Positions 1-8,222 of a stretch of 35,435 nt of DNA are shown here, piece after piece (the first letter of the stretch is position 1; each line of letters begins with the position of its first letter). Below the pieces are notes generated by a model. That model made no database searches, was not told the origin of the DNA, and worked only from the letters and a program-made list of their open reading frames with translations. The position numbers and the translations under genes were made by a program. This DNA is from a virus: the IMG/VR virus record IMGVR_UViG_3300032073_000096, positions 1 through 35,435 of that record. One strand, 5' to 3'.

Positions 1-1271
1 AGTATATTCAAAATTACAACAACAGGCCTACTAAAGAAGCACTGGTAATTTCTTTGAGTGAAGATTCATCCATGATTGGTGATGGATTTGAGAAATGTTG
101 TGAGATTATAAACGAATGTACCGAGTCTCATATGGAGAATGATCCGAAGTGGTTATCAGATATCACCGAAGATTTCTGCAAAGACAAGGCAGTTTATAAT
201 GCTATCATGGAATCTATTCATATCATCGATGGTAAGTCTACGACGAAAGCAGACACCGCGATCCCTGAGATTCTATCAGAAGCGTTGTCTGTCTCGTTCG
301 ACACGCACATCGGACACGACTATATTGCAGACGCTGATGAGCGATTTAGGTTCTATCATAAAGTAGAAAAGAAAGTTCCATTTGATCTTGAGTTTTTCAA
401 CACGATCACTGCTGGAGGGACACCTCAGAAGACTCTCAACATTGTGATGGCAGGAACAGGAGTTGGTAAGTCTTTGTTCATGTGTCACCATGCTGCAAAT
501 TGTTTGACACAGAATCTAAATGTTCTTTATATTACATGTGAGATGGCAGAGGAGAGGATTGCAGAACGCATAGATGCTAATCTGATGGATGTTACTATGG
601 ATACTCTTAAAGAACTACCAAAGCAGATGTATGACAAGAAGTTGGAATCTGCAACAGGTGGTATGTCAGGCACTCTAATCATAAAAGAATATCCTACTGC
701 AACAGCAAATGCCAATCACTTTAGAATTCTATTGGACGAACTTGCAATCAAGAAGAAGTTTGTTCCTGATGTTATCTTTATTGATTATCTCAACATCTGT
801 GCTTCTTCTAGAATTAAGCCTGGATCTAACACAAACACATATCAGTATGTCAAGTCGATTGCAGAAGAACTAAGAGGAATGGCTGTGGAATACAATGTAC
901 CCGTGTTCTCTGCAACACAAACAAATAGACAGGGATATTCCAGTACAGACGTTGGACTTGAAGATACATCTGAATCTTTTGGACTCCCTGCGACTGCTGA
1001 CTTCATGTTCGCACTCATATCCACGGAAGAACTAGACGAGAATAATCAAGTATTAGTAAAACAACTCAAAAATAGGTATAACGACACAGTTGCAAATCGT
1101 AAGTTTTTATTGCAAATTGATAGATCAAAAATGAAATTATCTGATGTCGAGCAGGTTGAGTTGACAGAATCTAACCAAACAGAAACTACATTGGGATCTG
1201 GGTTTGATGGTAATAACTTTGAATCTAAGTTTGCTTCATCCAAAGAGAAGTTTACAACATGGAATATATAA
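1..1271 (+). CDS. 41: Replicative DNA helicase, T4 gp41-like (5' end outside window)
   Basis: DnaB-family hexameric helicase that unwinds DNA at the phage fork and works with the primase encoded next to it. The reading frame is open from the window edge (first full codon at base 3), and the residues before the first in-window start-like codon (TTG at 54) still align with T4 gp41 as I remember it, so the true start lies upstream. A Walker A loop (AGTGVGKS) is encoded around 450-474 and a Walker B-like strand (VIFIDYLNIC) around 770-800. Other gp41-like stretches are the MAEERIAERIDAN segment and SFGLPATADFM. The stop is 1 nt before the primase ATG, indicating translational coupling. Confidence is high because long stretches resemble gp41. 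Confidence 0.95.
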   Translation, partial: YIQNYNNRPTKEALVISLSEDSSMIGDGFEKCCEIINECTESHMENDPKWLSDITEDFCKDKAVYNAIMESIHIIDGKSTTKADTAIPEILSEALSVSFDTHIGHDYIADADERFRFYHKVEKKVPFDLEFFNTITAGGTPQKTLNIVMAGTGVGKSLFMCHHAANCLTQNLNVLYITCEMAEERIAERIDANLMDVTMDTLKELPKQMYDKKLESATGGMSGTLIIKEYPTATANANHFRILLDELAIKKKFVPDVIFIDYLNICASSRIKPGSNTNTYQYVKSIAEELRGMAVEYNVPVFSATQTNRQGYSSTDVGLEDTSESFGLPATADFMFALISTEELDENNQVLVKQLKNRYNDTVANRKFLLQIDRSKMKLSDVEQVELTESNQTETTLGSGFDGNNFESKFASSKEKFTTWNI

Positions 1272-1272
1272 G

Positions 1273-2328
1273 ATGAGTTCGTTCATAGATAAAAAATTCA
1301 TTAACATGGTATCGCCGCAACTACAGAGATTCAAGTGGAAGAAAGAAAACCTTGCTAACTGTAGGTGTCCGGTGTGTGGAGATTCTAGTAAAAACCAAAC
1401 TAAGGCTAGAGGATTCTTTTATCAGAAAAATAATGATTTTTTTTACAAGTGTCATAATTGTAATTATGGAAGTAACCTATATAATTTTTTAGATAAGGTA
1501 TCACCTTCTCTGTGCAAAGAGTACGCTCTGGAACGATTTAGAGGAGGTGAAGATGGAAAATCAAATTACAAGAAACCAGAGAGAGAAGAGTTGTTCAGAT
1601 TTAATTCTAAGCCAAAATTTAAAAGTAAGTCAAAATTACTAAAGGGTGTTCCGTGTGTGAAAGATTTACCTAACGATCATCCAGTCGTTAGATTTGTTAA
1701 CATGAGACAAATACCAAAACAACATTGGGATAAGTTATACTTCACTGACGACTTTGGTACATTTACAAAGCGTCTTGATCCAGAGGGACTTCACTATATT
1801 GGAAAAGAAGATAGACTAATTATTCCGTTCTTTGACAAAGAAGGCAACATCGTTGCTGCACAAGGACGAGCAATTAATTTTAAAGATGAAGCAAATGCAA
1901 GACGAACTGTAAAGTATATTACTGTAAAAAGTGATAAGTCTTCTGATAGGTTGTGGTATGGTCAATGGAGAGTTGATCCGAAGAAGAAGATCTATATCGT
2001 AGAAGGTCCCCTAGACAGTTTGTTTCTTAGGAATGCTATAGCGATGGTTGGTGCCGGCGCTCTTGATCAAGTACCAGAGCATCTTAAGAAAAGTGAAGGG
2101 GTTTATGTTCTTGACAACGAACCACGGAATCTTCAAATAGTACGATACAATGAAAGATTGATTGAACTCGGAAAGACTATATGTGTCTGGCCTAATTCTA
2201 CACAAGAAAAAGACATAAACGATATGGTTTATACTATGTCTACGAGAAAGATTGAAAAACTAATCGATCAGAATACATATTCTGGACTCGAAGCGACACT
2301 TAAATTAAACGAGTGGCGAAAGGTATAA
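1273..2328 (+). CDS. 61: DNA primase, T4 gp61-like
   Basis: Synthesises RNA primers for lagging-strand replication in complex with the gp41 helicase. The 351-aa product is close to the usual gp61 length (about 340). An N-terminal zinc ribbon is visible (C32-P-V-C35 and C60-H-N-C63), and a Toprim-type acidic motif (VEGPLDSLFL) lies near residue 243 with a downstream DNE. The ATG at 1273 is chosen because it follows the helicase stop directly and gives the expected N-terminus. The frame is open further upstream to 1204, but that would overlap the helicase gene by 68 nt. Gene order helicase-primase supports the call. Confidence 0.94.
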   Translation: MSSFIDKKFINMVSPQLQRFKWKKENLANCRCPVCGDSSKNQTKARGFFYQKNNDFFYKCHNCNYGSNLYNFLDKVSPSLCKEYALERFRGGEDGKSNYKKPEREELFRFNSKPKFKSKSKLLKGVPCVKDLPNDHPVVRFVNMRQIPKQHWDKLYFTDDFGTFTKRLDPEGLHYIGKEDRLIIPFFDKEGNIVAAQGRAINFKDEANARRTVKYITVKSDKSSDRLWYGQWRVDPKKKIYIVEGPLDSLFLRNAIAMVGAGALDQVPEHLKKSEGVYVLDNEPRNLQIVRYNERLIELGKTICVWPNSTQEKDINDMVYTMSTRKIEKLIDQNTYSGLEATLKLNEWRKV

Positions 2329-2329
2329 G

Positions 2330-3274
2330 ATGCCAGATATTTCATTATGGATGTGGACGGGGTTTCTCCTCGCCGCGTATAGTGTAATTGCAAACGATTC
2401 AATCCAAACTCTTGGAACTTGGATTGCGAGCAACAAGAAAGTAAACTGGAAGATCATGTGGGGATTTGCCTCATCTGTTCTTCTTATTGCCATATGGTAT
2501 GGTTGGTGGGCATACGACGGAGACATTTCTTACGGGAGACTCAATAAGATTCCGTTCGAGGGTGTTGAGTGGTATCAAGCACTCGCTCCAGCAGTGCTGC
2601 TCGTCCTTACCCGGTTTGGTGTTCCTGTTTCTACATCATTCCTAGTGCTTTCTGCCTTTGCATCGACCGTAGTGCTACAGAAAGTTCTTATGAAGTCTAT
2701 GCTTGGGTACGCTGTTGCCGGGGTAGCGGCGTACTTTATCTGGTTGATGCTTACTCGTCTTATAGATGAAGGTAAGAGCATCAAAGACTCACATAAACGA
2801 AGATGGATAATCGCCCAGTGGGTAACTACAGGATTTCTCTGGTGGACATGGTTATCACACGACATGGCAAATATTGCCGTATATTTACCACGACAGATTC
2901 CTGTGGGAGTTATGTTCATTATATCTGCCGTTTTCGTTGGTGGCCTCGCGTGGATGCTACAACATCGAGGCGGACGAATTCAGGAAATTGTAGTACAGAA
3001 AAAAAATACTAAATATGTACGTTCTGCTACCTTGATTGATTTGTTTTACTTTGTTATACTATACATCTTCAAGGAAGTGAATGACATTCCTATGTCAACG
3101 ACTTGGGTATTTGTTGGGTTGCTTACTGGTAGAGAACTGGCGATCGCCTCCTATCGACAGAAGGATGGAATCAAGAAAGTGTTTCCGATTGTAGGGAAAG
3201 ACTTCTTGAAGTTAATGGTAGGACTCGCGGCGTCTGTTATTATTGTATTAATTGTTCAGAATGCAAAGGATTGA
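2330..3274 (+). CDS. Polytopic membrane protein with PiT-type phosphate-transporter-like motifs
   Basis: The 314-aa product has about nine or ten hydrophobic segments, so it is an integral inner-membrane protein. Residues 21-30 (ANDSIQTLGT) resemble the GANDVANAxGT signature of inorganic phosphate transporters of the PiT family, and residues 96-104 (FGVPVSTSF) resemble the following G(L/V)PxSTTH motif. In PiT proteins these occur in the same order, separated by a transmembrane helix and loop. The second PiT repeat is not evident and the C-terminal half looks unrelated. SD-like AAAGG precedes the ATG, which starts 2 nt after the primase stop. Membrane location is solid; transport of phosphate is an inference from two short motifs. 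Confidence 0.6.
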   Translation: MPDISLWMWTGFLLAAYSVIANDSIQTLGTWIASNKKVNWKIMWGFASSVLLIAIWYGWWAYDGDISYGRLNKIPFEGVEWYQALAPAVLLVLTRFGVPVSTSFLVLSAFASTVVLQKVLMKSMLGYAVAGVAAYFIWLMLTRLIDEGKSIKDSHKRRWIIAQWVTTGFLWWTWLSHDMANIAVYLPRQIPVGVMFIISAVFVGGLAWMLQHRGGRIQEIVVQKKNTKYVRSATLIDLFYFVILYIFKEVNDIPMSTTWVFVGLLTGRELAIASYRQKDGIKKVFPIVGKDFLKLMVGLAASVIIVLIVQNAKD

Positions 3275-3276
3275 TT

Positions 3277-3999
3277 ATGAGAGTTTTAGATAAAGGACAT
3301 GTTCAAATTGTTGATTATATGGGAAGTGATCTTACCGTATGTAATGCTGCACGGGTTTCGTTTAACAGCGAAAGTGAATGGTGTACTGACGAAGAAGCAG
3401 TTTGGCGACTTGATGAAAGTGGATCACAGTACCATAAAGAAGACGTTAGACAACTGTGTGTTAAGGATAACAAACTACTAAGTTACCTTGCAAAACATAA
3501 TCACTGGACTCCATTTGCACATCCTCAGATTACATTGCGGATCAAGGCACCAATTTCTATCCGCACACAGTTCTTCAAGCACAAGCAGGGGTTCGTAGAG
3601 AATGAGATCAGTAGAAGATATGTCTCCTACGAACCAGAATTTTATATCCCAACATGGCGTGGTAAACCAACTGATGGTGCTAAACAGGGAAGTGATGATT
3701 TTATTAGTGTTGACATGGAAACAGAAAAGGGTTATGATAATGCATTGCGTCTATGTTTGTATAATTATAACGAATTACTGAGAAATGGTGTCGCACCGGA
3801 ACAAGCACGTTTTGTCTTACCACAGTCAATGTATACTGAATGGTATTGGACTGGTTCACTTGCAGCATACGCTAGATTCTATAGTCAAAGAATTGACGAA
3901 CATGCTCAGTGGGAGATCCGAGAGTATGCTGAAACTATTGGTAGAATTATTTCCAAATTGTTCCCCGTATCATGGGAACACCTAACTAACAACGCATAA
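3277..3999 (+). CDS. thyX: Flavin-dependent thymidylate synthase ThyX
   Basis: Converts dUMP to dTMP using FAD and methylene-tetrahydrofolate. The ThyX body is clear: an N-terminal VCNAARVSF stretch, HxHWTPFxHP, RTQFFKH, NEISRRY and the C-terminal ARFVLPQ. The usual RHRx7S signature is altered here to KHK plus eight residues before the serine, which I recall from other phage ThyX proteins. The ATG at 3277 is preferred over the in-frame TTG at 3271 because an AAAGGA ribosome site (3265-3270) sits 6 nt upstream. It starts just after the previous stop and is followed by the RNR gene, so both serve dNTP supply. Confidence 0.95.
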   Translation: MRVLDKGHVQIVDYMGSDLTVCNAARVSFNSESEWCTDEEAVWRLDESGSQYHKEDVRQLCVKDNKLLSYLAKHNHWTPFAHPQITLRIKAPISIRTQFFKHKQGFVENEISRRYVSYEPEFYIPTWRGKPTDGAKQGSDDFISVDMETEKGYDNALRLCLYNYNELLRNGVAPEQARFVLPQSMYTEWYWTGSLAAYARFYSQRIDEHAQWEIREYAETIGRIISKLFPVSWEHLTNNA

Positions 4000-4032
4000 A
4001 TAAAGTATCTAAAAATTAACACGGAGTATATT

Positions 4033-5988
4033 ATGGATTCATTACCTAGTTTGTATCAAGATTTTATTCACCTGAGTCGCTACTCTCGCTGGTTACCAGA
4101 AGAGAACAGAAGAGAAACATGGGAAGAAACGGTTAAACGCTATTTCGATTTCTTTACATGGCATCTAGATGAATATCATTCATACAAGGTATCTGCTTCA
4201 GAAAGAAAAGAATTAGAAGAAGCAGTATTGAACTTGGAGGTTATGCCTTCAATGAGAGCATTGATGACTGCCGGTGAAGCACTTAAGAGAGATAATGTTG
4301 CAGGATATAATTGCTCATACTTAAGTGCGGGTAGAGTCCGTTCGTTCGATGAAATTCTATATATTCTCATGTGTGGTACTGGTGTCGGTTTCAGTGTTGA
4401 ACGTGACTTCCTTGATAAACTACCCACGATTGCTGAAGGATTCGAGGACAGTGATACTACAATCGTTGTACAAGACAGTAAGATGGGTTGGGCGAAGTCT
4501 TATAAAGAACTCACCTCGCTTCTTATTGGAGGTCAAGTTCCGAAATGGGACTTGTCAAAGATTCGACCTGCCGGCGCGAGACTCAAAACTTTCGGTGGTC
4601 GTGCTTCGGGGCCAGCACCACTGGACGATCTATTCCGATTCACAGTGGACACCTATAAAAAGGCTGTTGGAAGAAAACTCACATCAATCGAGTGTCACGA
4701 TATCATCTGTAAGATTGCTGAAGTGGTCGTTGTGGGGGGAGTACGTCGAAGTGCCCTTATCTCACTCTCTTCGCTTACCGATGAGCGGATGCGTGATGCG
4801 AAGCACGGACAGTGGTGGATTTCCGATCCGCAAAGAGCATTATCGAACAACTCGGTTTCGTACAAAACTAAACCAGAAGTAGGTACGTTCATGGAGGAAT
4901 GGATTTCTCTTTATAAGAGTAAGTCAGGTGAACGTGGTATCTTTAATAGAGAAGCAGCACAGAGTCAGATTGAACGAGCAAACGAGTTCCGGAGTTCCCT
5001 TGGTGATGGATTTGTACTCAGAGAATCAAATCATAATTTTGGTACAAACCCATGCAGCGAGATCATTCTAAGAGATAGAGAATTCTGCAACCTAACTGAA
5101 ATCGTTGTCCGTGGTGATGATACCGTAGAGTCTCTAGAGAGAAAGGTACGCCTTGCCACTATTCTTGGAACATGGCAGTCTACTCTTACCAACTTCAAAT
5201 ACCTCTCAAGTGAGTGGGAAAAGAACTGCGAAGAAGAACGACTTCTTGGTGTGTCTTTGACTGGTATCATGGATAGTTCGTTGTTAAATGGGAAGAGTAA
5301 AGGACTTGAAGAACGACTTGAACAAATGAAAAAGGTTTCAGTTGTTACTAATAAGCAAATTGCCAAGAAGTTACACATTAATGCCTCCGCAAGTATCACA
5401 TGTGTTAAGCCTAGTGGTACAGTTTCGCAGTTGGTTGATGCCGCATCTGGTATTCATGCAAGACATAATGATTATTATATTCGTACTGTTCGTGCGGACA
5501 TCAAGGATCCTCTGTGTGAGTTCATGAAGGACAAGGGATTCCCATGTGAACCCGATGTTATGAAACCGGATAACACTATGGTATTTTCTTTCCCCATGAA
5601 ATCACCAAAGAATGCCGTTTGCAGAAAAGATCTAACAGCAATCGAACAACTAGAACTTTGGTTGTCCTATCAGAAGTATTGGTGTGAACATAAACCTTCA
5701 ATCACCGTTACTGTGAAAGAAGATGAATGGTTTACAGTTGGTGCCTGGGTCTATGAGAATTTCGATGAAGTTTGTGGTGTTTCTTTCCTACCATATTCCG
5801 ATCATAGTTACAAGCAAGCACCATATCAAGATTGTACCAAGGAAGAATATCAGGTAGCATTGAAGAAGATGCCAAAGGATATAGACTGGTCTGCAATGGT
5901 TAAGTATGAGACCGAAGATAATACTTCGGGTTCTCAGACATATGCCTGTAGTGGAAATTCTTGTGAAATAGTTGACTTAACTGGTTGA
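4033..5988 (+). CDS. nrdJ: Adenosylcobalamin-dependent (class II, monomeric) ribonucleotide reductase
   Basis: Reduces ribonucleotides to deoxyribonucleotides using a B12-generated radical, so it works without oxygen and without a small subunit. The 651-aa length and sequence match the monomeric Lactobacillus RTPR-type family. Visible motifs are VAGYNCSYL (first redox cysteine), the active-site NPCSEI at 339-344, REFCNLTEI (partner cysteine), ASITCVKPSGTVSQL, and a C-terminal ACSGNSC cysteine pair that re-reduces the active site. The SD-like ACGGAG is about 6 nt before the ATG. Dependence on cobalamin means the host must make or import B12. A CobS-like protein is encoded 26 kb away, but a functional link is not shown. 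Confidence 0.94.
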   Translation: MDSLPSLYQDFIHLSRYSRWLPEENRRETWEETVKRYFDFFTWHLDEYHSYKVSASERKELEEAVLNLEVMPSMRALMTAGEALKRDNVAGYNCSYLSAGRVRSFDEILYILMCGTGVGFSVERDFLDKLPTIAEGFEDSDTTIVVQDSKMGWAKSYKELTSLLIGGQVPKWDLSKIRPAGARLKTFGGRASGPAPLDDLFRFTVDTYKKAVGRKLTSIECHDIICKIAEVVVVGGVRRSALISLSSLTDERMRDAKHGQWWISDPQRALSNNSVSYKTKPEVGTFMEEWISLYKSKSGERGIFNREAAQSQIERANEFRSSLGDGFVLRESNHNFGTNPCSEIILRDREFCNLTEIVVRGDDTVESLERKVRLATILGTWQSTLTNFKYLSSEWEKNCEEERLLGVSLTGIMDSSLLNGKSKGLEERLEQMKKVSVVTNKQIAKKLHINASASITCVKPSGTVSQLVDAASGIHARHNDYYIRTVRADIKDPLCEFMKDKGFPCEPDVMKPDNTMVFSFPMKSPKNAVCRKDLTAIEQLELWLSYQKYWCEHKPSITVTVKEDEWFTVGAWVYENFDEVCGVSFLPYSDHSYKQAPYQDCTKEEYQVALKKMPKDIDWSAMVKYETEDNTSGSQTYACSGNSCEIVDLTG

Positions 5989-5994
5989 TTGGGG

Positions 5995-6023
5995 TTGACT
6001 AGCGAAAACTTTTGCTATATACT
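5995..6023 (+). promoter_or_regulatory. Sigma70-type promoter for the small membrane peptide-porin unit
   Basis: TTGACT at 5995-6000 and TATACT at 6018-6023 are separated by exactly 17 nt, just after the RNR stop. Predicted start is near 6030. It would drive the 66-aa protein and the porin up to the terminator near 7500. Confidence 0.8.
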
Positions 6024-6041
6024 CTACTTAACTTTTTAATC

Positions 6042-6061
6042 GGGGTGCAGCAATGCACCCC
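6042..6061 (+). promoter_or_regulatory. Perfect 8-bp hairpin with GCAA tetraloop in the 5' leader
   Basis: GGGGTGCA (6042-6049), loop GCAA and TGCACCCC (6054-6061) form a GNRA-capped stem starting about 12 nt after the predicted transcription start. A second small stem (GTCTC 6073-6077 with GAGAC 6083-6087) follows before the ribosome site. It may stabilise the porin mRNA. The short T5 run after it could also make it a weak attenuator of upstream transcripts. Confidence 0.6.
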
Positions 6062-6114
6062 ACACTTTTTGAGTCTCAATTCGAGACATTGCCCTAATAT
6101 AAGGAGAAAAAATT

Positions 6115-6315
6115 ATGGCTACAAGTAAAAGTGAATGTGATGTTTCTAAATGTTGTAAAGAAGATGTTGTGACGAGGACACTGGGTAAGTTCGGTATCTG
6201 CCGATCCATGCTCATCACTCTTGCACTTGTTCCCTTCGCCTGGGAAGGCGTTGTTTGGGGTGCAAGCGCCGTTAAGTCCCTCTGGGACGCCGCTACTTCC
6301 GCAGTGGGTTCTTGA
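6115..6315 (+). CDS. Small membrane protein of unknown function (66 aa)
   Basis: Not recognised. The first 30 residues are polar and cysteine-bearing (four Cys, including CC at 14-15), followed by a hydrophobic stretch around 32-55 that could be a membrane segment, then a short amphipathic tail. A strong AAGGAG site (6101-6106) lies 8 nt before the ATG. It is the first gene after a sigma70-type promoter and structured leader and is followed 23 nt later by the porin gene, so it is probably made abundantly with the porin. A role in porin delivery or host-envelope change is speculative. Confidence 0.7.
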   Translation: MATSKSECDVSKCCKEDVVTRTLGKFGICRSMLITLALVPFAWEGVVWGASAVKSLWDAATSAVGS

Positions 6316-6338
6316 TAACCCCATAAAGGAGATTTCTT

Positions 6339-7451
6339 ATGAACAAAAAGAAATGGACAATTTACGGTGGTATTGTTGTTGCAATCGCAGCAGCATCTAT
6401 TGCCGTACCTGCTCTTGCTGACGACATGACTCCTGCACAACTTCGTGCAGAAGCAGATCGTATTGAAATGGCACAAGACAGAGCAGAAATGACTCAGGCA
6501 GTAGTGCGAGATGTACTCGCAGATGCAAATTCCCGTACCACGTTCCGAGGTGGAGATGCCCCGGTAACCGTGAATGTACATGGGTTTGTTCAAACTCGCT
6601 TTTCCTATAGCGGGGGCGGTGGACTTGATGCCGAACACGGTTTCAGTGTTCCCCGTGCAAGACTTATCCTTTCTGGCGATTTATTCGACTGGGAGTATAA
6701 GGTAAGCGGTCAATGGAGTGACAGCACTAATACTTTCGATCTCAAGGATGCATATGCACAAGGAGATCTATTCGACGGAACTTTCCGAGTAGGACAGTTC
6801 AAATCACCCTTTATGCGTGAGGTTCTTGTTGCTCAACAGGACACTCTCATGACTGATCGTTCCATTGTTTCCAACCAGTTTGGACAGGGACGATCACAGG
6901 GTGTTCAGTGGAGTCGTGACTTCGGTGTACTAGATTTTGCTGGTGCATATACCGATGGTTTCAACACTGCTAACGGTGCAGGTGTTCAGAACGGACAGGC
7001 ATTTACTGCCCGTGCTGGATTCGATGCTACCGAATGGTGGAACATTGGCGCTGCCATTTCGTACAACGATCTGGTTTCGTCTGACTACCTTACATACACT
7101 GTTGATACTAAGGTATCAACTGGTGGTCTTGACTTGACTGCTGCATACGTTGCAACTAGCGGTGACGCTGGTGACAACTGGGGTGCAACTGTTCAAGCAG
7201 GATACTTTTGCTTCGAGGACTTCCAAGGTTTCGTTGCATATGAGTATGGTGATCTCGAAGGAGTCACCGAAAATCTAAGCACAATTACTGTTGGTGGAAA
7301 TTACTTCTTCAACAACAATGTCAAGTGGACAACCGACTTTGGTTATGCACTGAACGGCATTAGCGGTGCTTGGGATCTTGGAGAAACTGGTTGGCGTGCA
7401 GGTGACTCTGGTGAGTACATCGTTCGCACTCAGATTCAGGTTTCTTTCTGA
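6339..7451 (+). CDS. Outer-membrane porin of the phosphate-selective OprO/OprP type
   Basis: Predicted outer-membrane beta-barrel channel. It has a classic signal peptide with a basic start, hydrophobic core and ALA-DD cleavage site near residue 27. A short helical, Gln/Glu/Ala-rich segment follows, typical of porins with an N-terminal coiled coil. The barrel then begins with HGFVQTRFSY. Family landmarks are VPRARLILSGDLFDWEYKV, LKDAYAQGDLFDGTFRVGQF, KSPFMREVL and MTDRS, which match the Porin_O_P family pattern, and the protein ends in the terminal phenylalanine (QIQVSF) that the Bam machinery recognises. Length (370 aa) is typical. GGAG lies upstream of the ATG. Anion or phosphate selectivity is inferred only from family resemblance. 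Confidence 0.9.
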   Translation: MNKKKWTIYGGIVVAIAAASIAVPALADDMTPAQLRAEADRIEMAQDRAEMTQAVVRDVLADANSRTTFRGGDAPVTVNVHGFVQTRFSYSGGGGLDAEHGFSVPRARLILSGDLFDWEYKVSGQWSDSTNTFDLKDAYAQGDLFDGTFRVGQFKSPFMREVLVAQQDTLMTDRSIVSNQFGQGRSQGVQWSRDFGVLDFAGAYTDGFNTANGAGVQNGQAFTARAGFDATEWWNIGAAISYNDLVSSDYLTYTVDTKVSTGGLDLTAAYVATSGDAGDNWGATVQAGYFCFEDFQGFVAYEYGDLEGVTENLSTITVGGNYFFNNNVKWTTDFGYALNGISGAWDLGETGWRAGDSGEYIVRTQIQVSF

Positions 7452-7478
7452 TCTAAGATTATACACTCTATATTATGA

Positions 7479-7512
7479 AAAAACACCCCTGTTCTCGTGC
7501 AGGGGTGTTTTT
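7479..7512 (+). terminator. Rho-independent terminator after the porin gene
   Basis: A 13-bp perfect stem (AAAAACACCCCTG at 7479-7491 with CAGGGGTGTTTTT at 7500-7512) with an 8-nt loop and the T-run contained in its 3' arm. The 5' A-run means it could also act on the opposite strand. Confidence 0.9.
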
Positions 7513-7541
7513 GTATCTACATATAATGGAGAAGAACTTAT

Positions 7542-7616
7542 ATGCTAGATTCTACAATACACGATTTTGCGGTGGTGGTACTGTTGTTGATGATAATACT
7601 TTTACCAGACGAATAA
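7542..7616 (+). CDS. Putative 24-aa single-span membrane peptide
   Basis: An ATG at 7542 preceded 6 nt upstream by a strong GGAGAAG site opens a 24-codon frame ending at TAA. The product is a short acidic N-terminus, a run of Val/Leu/Ile/Met (residues 9-21) long enough to span a membrane, and a PDE tail. It lies between the porin terminator and the RuvC-like gene. The strong ribosome site and uniformly hydrophobic core argue for translation, but such short frames arise by chance, so this is tentative. Confidence 0.4.
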   Translation: MLDSTIHDFAVVVLLLMIILLPDE

Positions 7617-7636
7617 ATACTAATGGAGAAGTAAAT

Positions 7637-8200
7637 ATGATTATTGCCGGTATTGACTATTCAATGAGAGGTCCTAGTATATGCATATATGCAGGGACAG
7701 AAAAAGATTCTTTCTCTTTCGAGAGATGTAGAATCTTTTATTTAACTGATGTTAAGAAGTATGCCAACTACTACCTAGAAAATATAAGTGGTGAACGCTT
7801 TGTTGATTATAACCACGAGTGTGAAAGATACAAGACAATTGCAGACTGGTCTTTAGATAAACTCGCCGGTGTTGATCAGGTAGGATTAGAAGGTTACGCA
7901 TATGGTGCAAAGGGTAAAGTCTTTCATATTGCAGAAAACACTGGCATCCTTAAGTATAAATTATACGAAGCAGGAATTCCTGTTGAAATCTTTACCCCGT
8001 CAAACGTCAAGAAATTTGCAACAGGTAAAGGTAATGCAACAAAGGAAGATATGCACAGTACCTTTAAAAGAGAAACCAAACGAGACATAATGCAAACTAT
8101 AACACCAACACGGACCACTATTGTTAGTCCAGTTTCTGATGTTGTTGATTCGTTTTATGTTTGTAAGTTACTATATAATAATATCAAAAAAACATCATAA
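7637..8200 (+). CDS. RuvC-like Holliday-junction resolvase
   Basis: Probable RNase H-fold endonuclease that cuts branched DNA during recombination or packaging. The 187-aa protein starts with IIAGIDYSMRGPS, giving the first catalytic Asp (D7). GLEGYAYG supplies the second acid, FTPSNVKKFATGKGNATKEDM matches the RuvC Lys/Thr-Gly-Lys-Gly-Asn signature, and the C-terminal SPVSDVVDSFYVCKL supplies the last acids. The ATG at 7637 follows a TGGAGAAG site. The frame is open back to 7475, but that would place translation through the terminator hairpin. It differs from T4's own resolvase gp49 (endonuclease VII), so it is a non-orthologous solution. Confidence 0.75.
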   Translation: MIIAGIDYSMRGPSICIYAGTEKDSFSFERCRIFYLTDVKKYANYYLENISGERFVDYNHECERYKTIADWSLDKLAGVDQVGLEGYAYGAKGKVFHIAENTGILKYKLYEAGIPVEIFTPSNVKKFATGKGNATKEDMHSTFKRETKRDIMQTITPTRTTIVSPVSDVVDSFYVCKLLYNNIKKTS

Positions 8201-8222
8201 TGTATATAAGTAAGGAATCATA

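Noticed and set aside
3995-4002. CATAAATA upstream of the RNR gene as a late promoter
   Set aside because: It has one mismatch, includes the thyX stop codon, and an RNR gene is not expected to be late.
7475-7636. Longer RuvC-like protein starting at ATG 7475
   Set aside because: The extra sequence encodes the porin terminator hairpin; ATG 7637 has its own ribosome site and gives the family N-terminus.
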